Assembly: GCA_016282215.1 (NCBI GenBank)
Contig: JAEEKC010000079.1
Coordinates: 1 to 8,272, forward strand
Direction of reading: 5' to 3'
DNA from: Lachnospiraceae bacterium
GTDB lineage: Bacteria; Bacillota; Clostridia; Lachnospirales; Lachnospiraceae
Length of the DNA stretch: 8,272 nucleotides
Positions 1 to 6,710 of the stretch are shown here, piece by piece. Below the pieces are notes generated by a model. That model was given only the letters and a program-made list of their open reading frames with translations. It made no database searches and had not been told where the DNA came from. A program made the translations under genes and the position numbers. Within the stretch, counting starts at the first letter, position 1; each line of letters starts with the position of its first letter.

Positions 1-528
1 CTGCTGCCGGCACTCCAGAATGTGGGCGAACTCTTTGATCAGGGGAAATATTTCCTTCCCCAGCTCATCGCCTCCGCTGAGAGCATGAAACTGGCAATCG
101 AATACTTAGAGCCGTTTTTGCTGCAGGGAGAAGCGGGGAAGAGCAAAGGAACCGTCGTCATCGCCACCGTGGAAGGCGATATCCACGATATCGGAAAGAA
201 TCTGGTGGCGCTGATGCTGAAAAACTACGGCTTCAAGGTGATCGATCTCGGCAAGGACGTGCCAAAAGAGACAATCGTTGATACGGCCCTGGCGGAAAAG
301 GCAGATATCATCGGGCTTTCTGCGCTCATGACAACCACTATGCAGCAGATGAGAGATGTGGTACAATATGCAAGGGAAAAAGGCTGCAACGCGCGCATCA
401 TGATCGGCGGCGCGGTGATCACACCGGATTACGCCAGCGAGATCGGGGCAGATGCCTACTCCGCCGATGCAGCAGATGCGGTGAGAGTAGCCGAGAACCT
501 CCTGAAGGAGAGCTACGGGATGAACTGA
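1..528 (+). CDS. metH: Methionine synthase, C-terminal cobalamin-binding part (5' end outside window)
   Basis: This is the 3' part of a gene read in frame from base 1 to a TGA at 526-528. The first ~40 codons form the helical cap that covers methylcobalamin. They are followed by a Rossmann-like B12 domain with the signature D-x-H-x-x-G (GDIHDIGKN, His codon 184-186, the expected lower axial cobalt ligand), then the SALMTTTM segment and the IGGAVIT glycine turn near 403-420 that hold the nucleotide tail. In MetH this module carries the methyl group from methyltetrahydrofolate to homocysteine. The protein ends about 30 residues after the glycine turn, so the C-terminal AdoMet-binding reactivation domain of E. 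coli MetH is absent; many Clostridia lack it in this chain. A GTG at 22 is internal, not a start, because the cap is open upstream. A stand-alone corrinoid protein of an MtaC/MtbC-type methyltransferase is the alternative, since the substrate domains lie outside the window. Confidence 0.85.
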   Translation: MLPALQNVGELFDQGKYFLPQLIASAESMKLAIEYLEPFLLQGEAGKSKGTVVIATVEGDIHDIGKNLVALMLKNYGFKVIDLGKDVPKETIVDTALAEKADIIGLSALMTTTMQQMRDVVQYAREKGCNARIMIGGAVITPDYASEIGADAYSADAADAVRVAENLLKESYGMN

Positions 529-544
529 AAGTTATGTCGAAGAG

Positions 545-624
545 CCACGCCGCAGGTGATGGTCCGGAAAAACCTTCGGAGCGAAGCGACGTCAGGAATT
601 TTCCGGGCCGTCACGAAGGCGGGG
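545..624 (+). repeat. Long nested inverted repeat between metH and ilvB
   Basis: Bases 556-571 pair with 599-614 as an unbroken 16-bp stem with two G-U pairs (560/610 and 563/607). A small internal loop outside it leads to a further 4 bp (548-551 with 618-621) and then CC/GG (545-546 with 623-624). Inside the loop a second hairpin forms from CTTCG (574-578) and CGAAG (582-586). No U-run follows on either strand, so it does not look like an intrinsic terminator. I see no T-box or other riboswitch core that I know. The palindromic, self-contained form suggests a REP-like or small non-autonomous repeat, or a processing or stability hairpin at the metH 3' end. The ilvB ribosome binding site (GAGGA, 659-663) lies clear of it. 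The pairing is directly visible; the role is unknown. Confidence 0.75.
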
Positions 625-669
625 AGGAGTAAATAATAATATATAGAATCAGGAAAGTGAGGAAACATC

Positions 670-2283
670 ATGAACGGTGCGGACATTCTTGTAAAATGTC
701 TACAGGAAGAAAAAGTAGAGGTTGTCTTTGGCTACCCCGGCGTAGCCATTGCCCCTTTTTACAACAGCATTTTGGATTCGGATATTGAGACCGTCCTTGT
801 CAGGACGGAGCAGAACGCAGCCCATGCGGCCAGCGGCATGTTCCGTGTGTCCGGCAAAGTGGGCGTCTGCGCGGTAACATCCGGTCCGGGTGCGACAAAC
901 CTGATCACGGGTATTGCTACCGCATTTGCCGACAGTATTCCCATGGTCTGCATTACCGGTCAGGTTTCTTCCGATCTGCTCGGCAGTGACGGATTCCAGG
1001 AAGCGGATATCACCGGCGCGGCTGAGAGTTTTGTCAAATACAGCTACCTTGTCCGTGATGTGGATGATATTCCGCGCATCATGAAGGAGGCTTTTTATAT
1101 TGCCAATTCAGGAAGACGCGGTCCCGTACTTGTGGATGTGCCTATTGATATACAGAATGCAAAAGTGAAAGACTTCCACTATCCCGACAGTGTGAAACTG
1201 CGTACCTACAAACCGACGGTAAAAGGTAATGCGGTTCAGCTGAAAAAAGTCGGAAATGAACTGGTCAAGGCAAAGAAACCTTTGATCGTAGCCGGCGGCG
1301 GTGTCCTGATCGGAAGGGCGAGAAAGGAACTGCTGAAGTTTGCAAGAGCATTTTCCATTCCGGTTGTCACCACTATGATGGGAAAAGGCTCCATGCCAAC
1401 AGGCGACGAACTGTTTTACGGCATGATCGGAAATAACGGACATCCCTGCGCAAACCGTGCCATGAAGGAATGCGATCTGCTGTTGATGGTAGGTGCGAGA
1501 GTGGCAGACAGATCGGTCAACCAACCGGATGTGGCCGTTACCAATAAAGTCCTTGTTCATATCGATGTGGATCCTGCTGAGATCGGCAAAAATGTCGGCC
1601 CGCATATTCCGCTTGTAGGAGACTGCCGTGCGATCTTTAACGATCTGATGGATATGCCGCGGGGTGATGATCATGCGGACTGGCTGCAGACACTGGATAC
1701 CTGGAAGGTAGAGATGCAGCCGAAACGCACATGCGATGCGAAGTTCATCGATCCGGCTGAGTTTATCGTAGAGCTGACCGGCAAGATGCCAGAAAAAGCG
1801 ATCTATGTGGCTGACGTGGGACAGAATCAGATCTGGTCCTGCCGTTATGCGCAGGTAAAAGGCGGCGACTTCATGACCAGCGGCGGTATGGGAACCATGG
1901 GCTATTCCATTCCCGCAGCCATGGGCGCCAAGTATGCGCATCGTGACAGGGAAGTGATAGCAGTCTGCGGCGACGGTTCCTTCCAGATGTCCATGATGGA
2001 ACTGGCCACCATGCGGCAGCACGGCCTGAAATCCAAAGTCATCGTTTTGAAGAACAACTACTTAGGCATGGTGCGGCAATATCAGCACTTTACCTATGAA
2101 GACAGGTATTCGGTCGTGGATCTGTCCGGCAGCCCGGATCTTGAAAAGTTAGCAGCTGCTTACGATATGCCGTTTTTCAGAGTCGAGGATCCGGCCAAGA
2201 TGAGTCAGCAGATCGATGAATTCCTGAAATCCAAAGAAAGCTGCCTGATGGAGGTAGTCATCGATCCGATGGATCTGGTCTGA
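670..2283 (+). CDS. ilvB: Acetolactate synthase large (catalytic) subunit
   Basis: This cytoplasmic thiamine-diphosphate enzyme joins two pyruvates, or pyruvate and 2-oxobutyrate, into acetohydroxy acids, the committed step of branched-chain amino acid synthesis. The N-terminal pyrimidine domain (about 1-165) has FGYPG (20-24), the catalytic Glu47 in RTEQ, TSGPGATN and FQEAD with Gln110. The central domain (about 190-325) has AGGG, GARVADR (275-281) and HIDVDPAEIGKN. The C-terminal domain has the Mg/ThDP motif starting GDG (434-436) and ending in Asn462-Asn463. Several usual motifs differ: RHEQG is RTEQN, the GMHG-type loop is GNNG (254-257), and the QWQ Trp after LGMVR is Tyr471. At 537 residues it is slightly shorter than the usual 550-570. 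The start is fixed by GAGGA at 659-663, six bases before ATG. ilvN follows 112 bases on, which supports the AHAS assignment over other ThDP enzymes. Its last codons are copied in a downstream tandem repeat. Confidence 0.92.
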   Translation: MNGADILVKCLQEEKVEVVFGYPGVAIAPFYNSILDSDIETVLVRTEQNAAHAASGMFRVSGKVGVCAVTSGPGATNLITGIATAFADSIPMVCITGQVSSDLLGSDGFQEADITGAAESFVKYSYLVRDVDDIPRIMKEAFYIANSGRRGPVLVDVPIDIQNAKVKDFHYPDSVKLRTYKPTVKGNAVQLKKVGNELVKAKKPLIVAGGGVLIGRARKELLKFARAFSIPVVTTMMGKGSMPTGDELFYGMIGNNGHPCANRAMKECDLLLMVGARVADRSVNQPDVAVTNKVLVHIDVDPAEIGKNVGPHIPLVGDCRAIFNDLMDMPRGDDHADWLQTLDTWKVEMQPKRTCDAKFIDPAEFIVELTGKMPEKAIYVADVGQNQIWSCRYAQVKGGDFMTSGGMGTMGYSIPAAMGAKYAHRDREVIAVCGDGSFQMSMMELATMRQHGLKSKVIVLKNNYLGMVRQYQHFTYEDRYSVVDLSGSPDLEKLAAAYDMPFFRVEDPAKMSQQIDEFLKSKESCLMEVVIDPMDLV

Positions 2284-2375
2284 GCAGCCCTTTTCAATTC
2301 AAAGTTGTGATCGATCCCATGGATCTGGTCTGAGCAGCCCTTTTCAATTCAAAGTTGTTATCGATCCGATGGATC
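2257..2375 (+). repeat. 50-bp tandem repeat, 2.4 copies, over the ilvB 3' end
   Basis: Copies begin at 2257, 2307 and 2357 with a period of exactly 50. Copies 1 and 2 match at 48 of 50 bases; copy 3 covers 19 bases before diverging at 2376. Copy 1 contains the last eight ilvB codons plus TGA. Each copy encodes VIDPMD followed by two residues and a stop: TGA 2281, TGA 2331 and TAA 2381. As 50 is not a multiple of three, the three copies fall in the three different reading frames. The copy differences fall at codon third positions (Val GTC/GTG/GTT, Pro CCG/CCC/CCG). Each copy also holds a small GATCC/GGATC dyad. The array fills much of the ilvB-ilvN gap and ends about 10 bases before the ilvN Shine-Dalgarno. 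It is probably a local duplication; any regulatory role is unproven. Confidence 0.93.
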
Positions 2376-2395
2376 ATATATAAAAGGAGAAGAAC

Positions 2396-2887
2396 ATGAA
2401 GAAAATATATTCCGTTCTCGTAGAAAACCGTTCAGGTGTCCTGTGCAAGGTAGCGGGACTGTTTTCGCGCAGATGTTTCAATATCGATTCCCTGGCCGTT
2501 GGTGAAACGGATGATAAGGCAGTGTCCTGCATGACCATTGTATCCTCCGGTAATCAGCGCACCTTGGAACAGATCGAAAAGCAGCTGAATAAAAAGCTTG
2601 ATATCATCAAGGTCCGTACTTTTAAGGAAGAGCAGGCTGTCAGCCGCGAGCTGATGCTCCTCAAGGTCAAATACAATAAGTCGAACCGCAAAGATATCAT
2701 GGAGATCTGCGATATCTTAAAGGCTGATATTGTGGATATGTCCAAGACACATCTGATGATCCAGATCTGCGATGAACCGCGCAAGATCGAGCTGCTTTTA
2801 GAGATGCTCAGAACCGTCAGTATCGTGGAAGTTGCAAGGACCGGCACGCTTGCGTTGATGAAGTGTACGGAAGGCGAGGGCGTGTAA
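2396..2887 (+). CDS. ilvN: Acetolactate synthase small (regulatory) subunit, copy 1
   Basis: This 163-residue ACT-domain protein binds the catalytic IlvB subunit, stimulates it and normally confers valine feedback inhibition. Residues 1-75 form the ACT domain, beginning with SVLVENRSGVL and then VAGLFSRR and FNIDSLAVG. Asn11, Gly14 and Asn29, whose equivalents in E. coli IlvH are tied to valine binding and valine resistance, are all kept, so feedback sensing is likely intact. Residues from about 84 onward (RELMLLKV to VEVARTGTLAL) are the C-terminal small-subunit domain. Cys27 replaces the usual Gly of SRRGFNIDS. The start is set by AGGAG at 2385-2389, six bases before ATG. It lies 112 bases after ilvB with the tandem repeat between, and is probably co-transcribed with it. 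By eye it is only about 40% identical to the second small subunit at 7537, so the two are old paralogues rather than a recent duplication. Confidence 0.93.
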   Translation: MKKIYSVLVENRSGVLCKVAGLFSRRCFNIDSLAVGETDDKAVSCMTIVSSGNQRTLEQIEKQLNKKLDIIKVRTFKEEQAVSRELMLLKVKYNKSNRKDIMEICDILKADIVDMSKTHLMIQICDEPRKIELLLEMLRTVSIVEVARTGTLALMKCTEGEGV

Positions 2888-2967
2888 AGGCCGACTTGAG
2901 AATATTGAGCGATAAACTACTGATCAATTGAGATAGTGTAATGTCTGATGTGAAAATACGGAATCGA

Positions 2968-2984
2968 AAAATATGTGATATTTT
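2968..2984. promoter_or_regulatory. AT-rich palindrome upstream of the cotH-family gene (possible operator)
   Basis: The arms AAAATAT (2968-2974) and ATATTTT (2978-2984) are perfect inverted copies around GTG. It sits in the 165-base AT-rich gap between ilvN and the CotH-family gene. The right arm overlaps a weak -35-like TTGAAG (2983-2988), with only a poor -10 candidate 17 bases on. The half-site AAATAT/ATATTT recurs in the palindrome within the ilvN-ilvC promoter (7427-7440). Such AT-rich dyads can arise by chance, so an operator is only a suggestion. I found no clear promoter or terminator elsewhere in the gap 2888-3052. Confidence 0.3.
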
Positions 2985-3052
2985 GAAGGCAGTATAAAGA
3001 TCGAAATAGAAAATATAACCGAAAACGAATTGTAAATGATGAGAGGTATTAC

Positions 3053-6000
3053 ATGAAACGAGAAGAAATGAATCGGAAAAGCGGGATCAGAAAGGCTTGT
3101 TTTACATTGCTGGGGCTGGTCCTTTCCTGTATGCTTGTTTTCAGCCCCCAGAGCCTTATCCCTGCAACGGGAGTGGTTGAGGCTTTTGCGGAGCCTGCCG
3201 CATCTCCCCGGGTAACGGAAGAAGAAAAGGCACTTTTCAAATCACCGGCTGATCCTTTTTCTTTTAATTCTTTTGGGGAAATGTATGCAAATGGTGAGCT
3301 GAAGACTACATATTCAAAAAGCGTAACGGTGTCCGTCAGCGGAAACGATATGCAGATCACAGCGAAAAACGCAGAGCTTAGCACAAAGCCCATAACTATC
3401 AGGAAGATCTATGATTTTGGTACGGTGCCGGAAGCGGGACAGGATGGAAAACGGATCAACCGCATCATGATCGACGCCGTGGCAAAGTATGCCACGAATA
3501 CAACAATACGTCTCTATCTTGATGAAGAGACGGAGCCTTTTGTGGAGAAAAAGATCAAACGGCAGACGGATGAAGATAAATGGGGCGTGATCAGCCCTGT
3601 TTTTGCAGAAGTTCCCGATTCAATCTACGGGAAGCATTATATAACGTTGGAGATTTCGGATGTCACAACCCGCACGGATAAAAAATCATCGGTTCTCCTG
3701 CGCGGTTTCAAATTCTATAAAGAATCGGTTCCGACGGTTTATGTGAATATCGATGAAGAGATTGTGACCATTGCGGAAATGAATAATGACCCGGACCATA
3801 AAACAAACTGCTATGGTGAGATCACGATCAGCGTGCCGGATGGATACCAGAGCGGTTATGGAGATAAAGGGGCCGCAGAGGCAACAAACGGGACTTATAG
3901 GCTGGAATATATCAGAGGCAGGGGGAACTCAACCTGGATGGCGGATAAAAGGCCTTATAAGATCAAACTGGACCAGAAGGCTGACCTCTTTGGCATGGGT
4001 GAAAACAAGCATTGGGCGCTCATTGCCAATTACTATGACAACAGCCTGATCCGCAACAGGATCACTTACTATTTGGGAAAATCTTTAGGTTTTGAGTATT
4101 CTCCGAGGCTGGTGCCCGTGGACGTTGTCATGAATGGCAATTATCTTGGCAGTTATTATTTAAGCGAGGTTGTCAGGATCGATGAAAGCAGGGTAAATAT
4201 TCCCGACCTGGAAGATCTGAAACCTGCCGATGTGGAAGATGATCCGACCTGGATGACCGGCGGATATCTGCTCGGCGTTTCACCTTATGGAAAGGAAGAC
4301 GGATATATCTTCCAGACGCCGGGTGGTGTGGAATTTGTCCTGGATTCTCCGGAAGAGATGAAGGATGCGGATATGCTTGATCAGGCAAACGCATACATTG
4401 AAGCATATATTGATAACTTAGAGTATGCGCTGCTTTCTGATGATATGTGTGATGACGAGGGTGTATCCTATAAGGATTATCTGGATATCGAGTCTGCGGC
4501 CAGGTATTACCTGATGCAGGAGTTTACTGCAAACGGCGATGCATATGGTACGCCCAGCACAAAACTGTACAAGAAAAAAGACGGAAAACTGTATTTCGGA
4601 CCCCTTTGGGATTTTGATTACGTTGCGTGGGGATCCTATGATTATTCATTGGACCAGTATACGACAAATGGACGTGGCCTTGCATTTTTATGGTTTGAAC
4701 GCATGAAGAGTGATCCGGAGTTTGTGGAGGAAGTGCAGAAAGCATGGGAAACACTTCGTCCGGCGGTACTGGAGATGATACAGGATGGCGGTCTGATCGA
4801 TCAGTACAAGAAGGAATTGGAAAAAGCGGCAGAGAACAATTTCGATATTCCCGGCATTACGTCCTTCCCTTTTGGCGGCCGGGGTGTTGATGAAAACGGT
4901 TACGGGGAAGACGGATCCGGCGGATTTGGTGACGGCTATATGATGCCGGAGGAGATGGTCTGCGAAAACTATGAACAGGAGATCGACAGGCTGAAAGAAT
5001 GGATCAACACAAGGCTTGCATGGTTTGATGATTACATGAAGGTATTTCAGGATGATGTGAACCTTTCTTCGATTTCATTCTATGACGGCGATACGCTGCT
5101 CGATTCCTATATCTGCCTGCAGGACTATATTACGAGAATGCCAGAGGCACCTGAGAAAGAAGGATATACCTTTGTCGGATGGTTTGGAGAGGTTCCGGTG
5201 TATGACTTTGGCGATGAAGATGAAACCGGCACATATCCCGCCGCGTCAGGCAATCTTGAAAGTGGTGTCGATCCCGGTGCGACAGGTGAGATCGGAAACG
5301 GGACGAATATGGAAGATGATGGCGAATGGAATTATGTGATGGAGGAAAGACAATTCTTCCTTGGCAATGATGTGCCGGGTTCACTCGTCCTGACTGCGAA
5401 ATATGAAAAGACTGATGAACTTGTCTTGCCGGAGGACATCAGTGTATTTTCCGATACGATCCATCTGAATTATGATGGCAGCGCCTATGCAGCCTATGAT
5501 GTATTCCCGATCGGCTCAGATGGCAGGGTATTTTATGAAGTAGAAGATCTTGACATCATACGTGTGGACGATAATGGAAATATCAGAGCATGTGGGGGGA
5601 GCGGCTGCACCACGCTGACGATCAGAACCCTGAATGGAATTGAGAAGGTGATCAATGTCTATGTACATGGCGAGGATGATCCGCTGCTGGAGCCGGAGAT
5701 GATCGAGTTTGAAAAAGATGAGATCTCGCTCGAAAAGGAAACCATTGTAAGACCAAAACTGAATGTTTATCCGGATGAAGCAGTTTTGTCTCAGTATACC
5801 ATTGTCAACGGAAACCCTGATATTGCCTGGATGTCAGAGGCGGGAACCGTTTACGCGTATGAGAGGGGAGAGGCAGTTATCACCGTCACGAGGAAGGATA
5901 ATTCTGCTGTTTATGCCACTCTGCATGTAACGGTTACAGACCGGCAGACAGAAGAGACTGAAGCAAATGCAAAAGCCGAAAAAGAAAAAAAGGAACATGA

Positions 6001-6625
6001 GGCAGCCGAAAAGCAGGCAAAGGAACTGGCACAGAAGGACCAGCTGCTGCGTGAGAAAGAGGGGCAGCTGAAAACTTACGAAACAGAAGGGAAGCGTAAA
6101 GAAGAGCTGCTCAAAGCTGCTCAGGATGCCGCTTCGCAGCCGGATGCATCGGCAATTCTTACAAAAGATACGATCTTCACTTCCGGGAATGTGAGATATA
6201 AGGTCACGAAACCCTGTCAGATCAAAGACGGAAAGATCGAAGGCGGCACGCTGGAAGTATACGGGCCTGCTGACGGGTTTAAAAAGAAAGGGACAAAGCT
6301 GGAGATTCCCGATACGGTAGTGATGAACAAGAACAGTTTTGCCGTAACAAAAGTCAGGAAAACAGCATTTATGAACTGTAAAAAGCTGAAAAAAGTTTCT
6401 ATCGGTGCAAAGGTAACCAAGATCGGAGCGAAGGCTTTTTACGGATGCAAAAAGCTTACCAGTATTACCGTCACGGGCAGCAAGCTTTCAGCAGGGAAAA
6501 ACGCATTTGGCGGTATTTCCAAAAAGGCGGTGGCCCGCGTGAACGCAGATGCATTCAAAGCGCTTCAAAAAGCCCTTGTATCTGCGGGAATGAAGAAAAA
6601 ATCAATAAAAAAGATCGCCAAATAG
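3053..6625 (+). CDS. Exported CotH-family protein with Ig-like, coiled-coil and leucine-rich repeat domains
   Basis: This 1190-residue protein starts with a signal peptide: basic residues 2-14, hydrophobic core 15-30 and a likely cut after AFA (Ala46). Residues about 95-222 look like a beta-sandwich, possibly carbohydrate-binding. The CotH kinase-like domain spans about 226-662, with GRGNST (289-294), RPYKIKL (300-306), WALIANYYDNSLIRN (321-335), MNGNYLGSYYLSE (360-372) and FGPLWDFD, whose Asp520 and Asp522 match the acidic metal-binding motif of CotH kinases. A Gly-rich insert lies near 607-636. Next come an InlB/Listeria-Bacteroides-type repeat (about 668-785, EGYTFVGWF) with an acidic insert, two Ig-like (Big_2-type) domains (about 790-872 and 881-963), a charged coiled coil (967-1029) and two BspA-type leucine-rich repeats (1098-1142) with a Lys-rich end. 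B. subtilis CotH phosphorylates spore coat proteins; here a cell-surface role is inferred. There is no LPXTG anchor. GAGAGG at 3041-3046 sets the start. Confidence 0.88.
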   Translation: MKREEMNRKSGIRKACFTLLGLVLSCMLVFSPQSLIPATGVVEAFAEPAASPRVTEEEKALFKSPADPFSFNSFGEMYANGELKTTYSKSVTVSVSGNDMQITAKNAELSTKPITIRKIYDFGTVPEAGQDGKRINRIMIDAVAKYATNTTIRLYLDEETEPFVEKKIKRQTDEDKWGVISPVFAEVPDSIYGKHYITLEISDVTTRTDKKSSVLLRGFKFYKESVPTVYVNIDEEIVTIAEMNNDPDHKTNCYGEITISVPDGYQSGYGDKGAAEATNGTYRLEYIRGRGNSTWMADKRPYKIKLDQKADLFGMGENKHWALIANYYDNSLIRNRITYYLGKSLGFEYSPRLVPVDVVMNGNYLGSYYLSEVVRIDESRVNIPDLEDLKPADVEDDPTWMTGGYLLGVSPYGKEDGYIFQTPGGVEFVLDSPEEMKDADMLDQANAYIEAYIDNLEYALLSDDMCDDEGVSYKDYLDIESAARYYLMQEFTANGDAYGTPSTKLYKKKDGKLYFGPLWDFDYVAWGSYDYSLDQYTTNGRGLAFLWFERMKSDPEFVEEVQKAWETLRPAVLEMIQDGGLIDQYKKELEKAAENNFDIPGITSFPFGGRGVDENGYGEDGSGGFGDGYMMPEEMVCENYEQEIDRLKEWINTRLAWFDDYMKVFQDDVNLSSISFYDGDTLLDSYICLQDYITRMPEAPEKEGYTFVGWFGEVPVYDFGDEDETGTYPAASGNLESGVDPGATGEIGNGTNMEDDGEWNYVMEERQFFLGNDVPGSLVLTAKYEKTDELVLPEDISVFSDTIHLNYDGSAYAAYDVFPIGSDGRVFYEVEDLDIIRVDDNGNIRACGGSGCTTLTIRTLNGIEKVINVYVHGEDDPLLEPEMIEFEKDEISLEKETIVRPKLNVYPDEAVLSQYTIVNGNPDIAWMSEAGTVYAYERGEAVITVTRKDNSAVYATLHVTVTDRQTEETEANAKAEKEKKEHEAAEKQAKELAQKDQLLREKEGQLKTYETEGKRKEELLKAAQDAASQPDASAILTKDTIFTSGNVRYKVTKPCQIKDGKIEGGTLEVYGPADGFKKKGTKLEIPDTVVMNKNSFAVTKVRKTAFMNCKKLKKVSIGAKVTKIGAKAFYGCKKLTSITVTGSKLSAGKNAFGGISKKAVARVNADAFKALQKALVSAGMKKKSIKKIAK

Positions 6626-6710
6626 CGGGATATAAAAGAATTCCCGTGAAAAATCCGATAGGATAATAAGGAGCAGGAAACTGGGATGATTGATTTGAAA
6701 GGAGCAGGTT

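Noticed and set aside
22..24. GTG at 22 as a start for the first gene
   Set aside because: The same frame is open to base 1 and encodes the expected upstream part of the cobalamin cap (LLPALQN), so the gene runs in from outside.
529..669. T-box or other riboswitch before ilvB
   Set aside because: No T-box-like conserved sequence, no terminator/antiterminator pair and no riboswitch core I know is present; only the long hairpin is clear.
1108..2022. 304-codon open frame on the - strand inside ilvB
   Set aside because: It lies wholly opposite a well-conserved ilvB, its translation is rich in His, Cys and Arg with no recognisable domain, and it has no convincing ribosome binding site. It is a shadow of the + strand codons.
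2307..2333. Frameshifted or broken ilvB continuing into the repeat copies
   Set aside because: Copy 1 already gives a complete, in-frame ending with the expected domain content, so the later copies are duplicates beyond the stop rather than a disrupted gene.
2888..3052. Promoter for the CotH-family gene
   Set aside because: A TGTAAT at 2937-2942 and TTGA-like boxes at 2896, 2905, 2928 and 2983 exist, but none pairs with a good partner at 16-18 bases. Nothing could be called with confidence.
6625..6648. CGGGA/TCCCG hairpin just after the CotH-family gene as an intrinsic terminator
   Set aside because: The stem is only 5-6 bp with an 11-base loop and is followed by GAAAAATCC rather than a U-run, so readthrough into the next gene is more likely.
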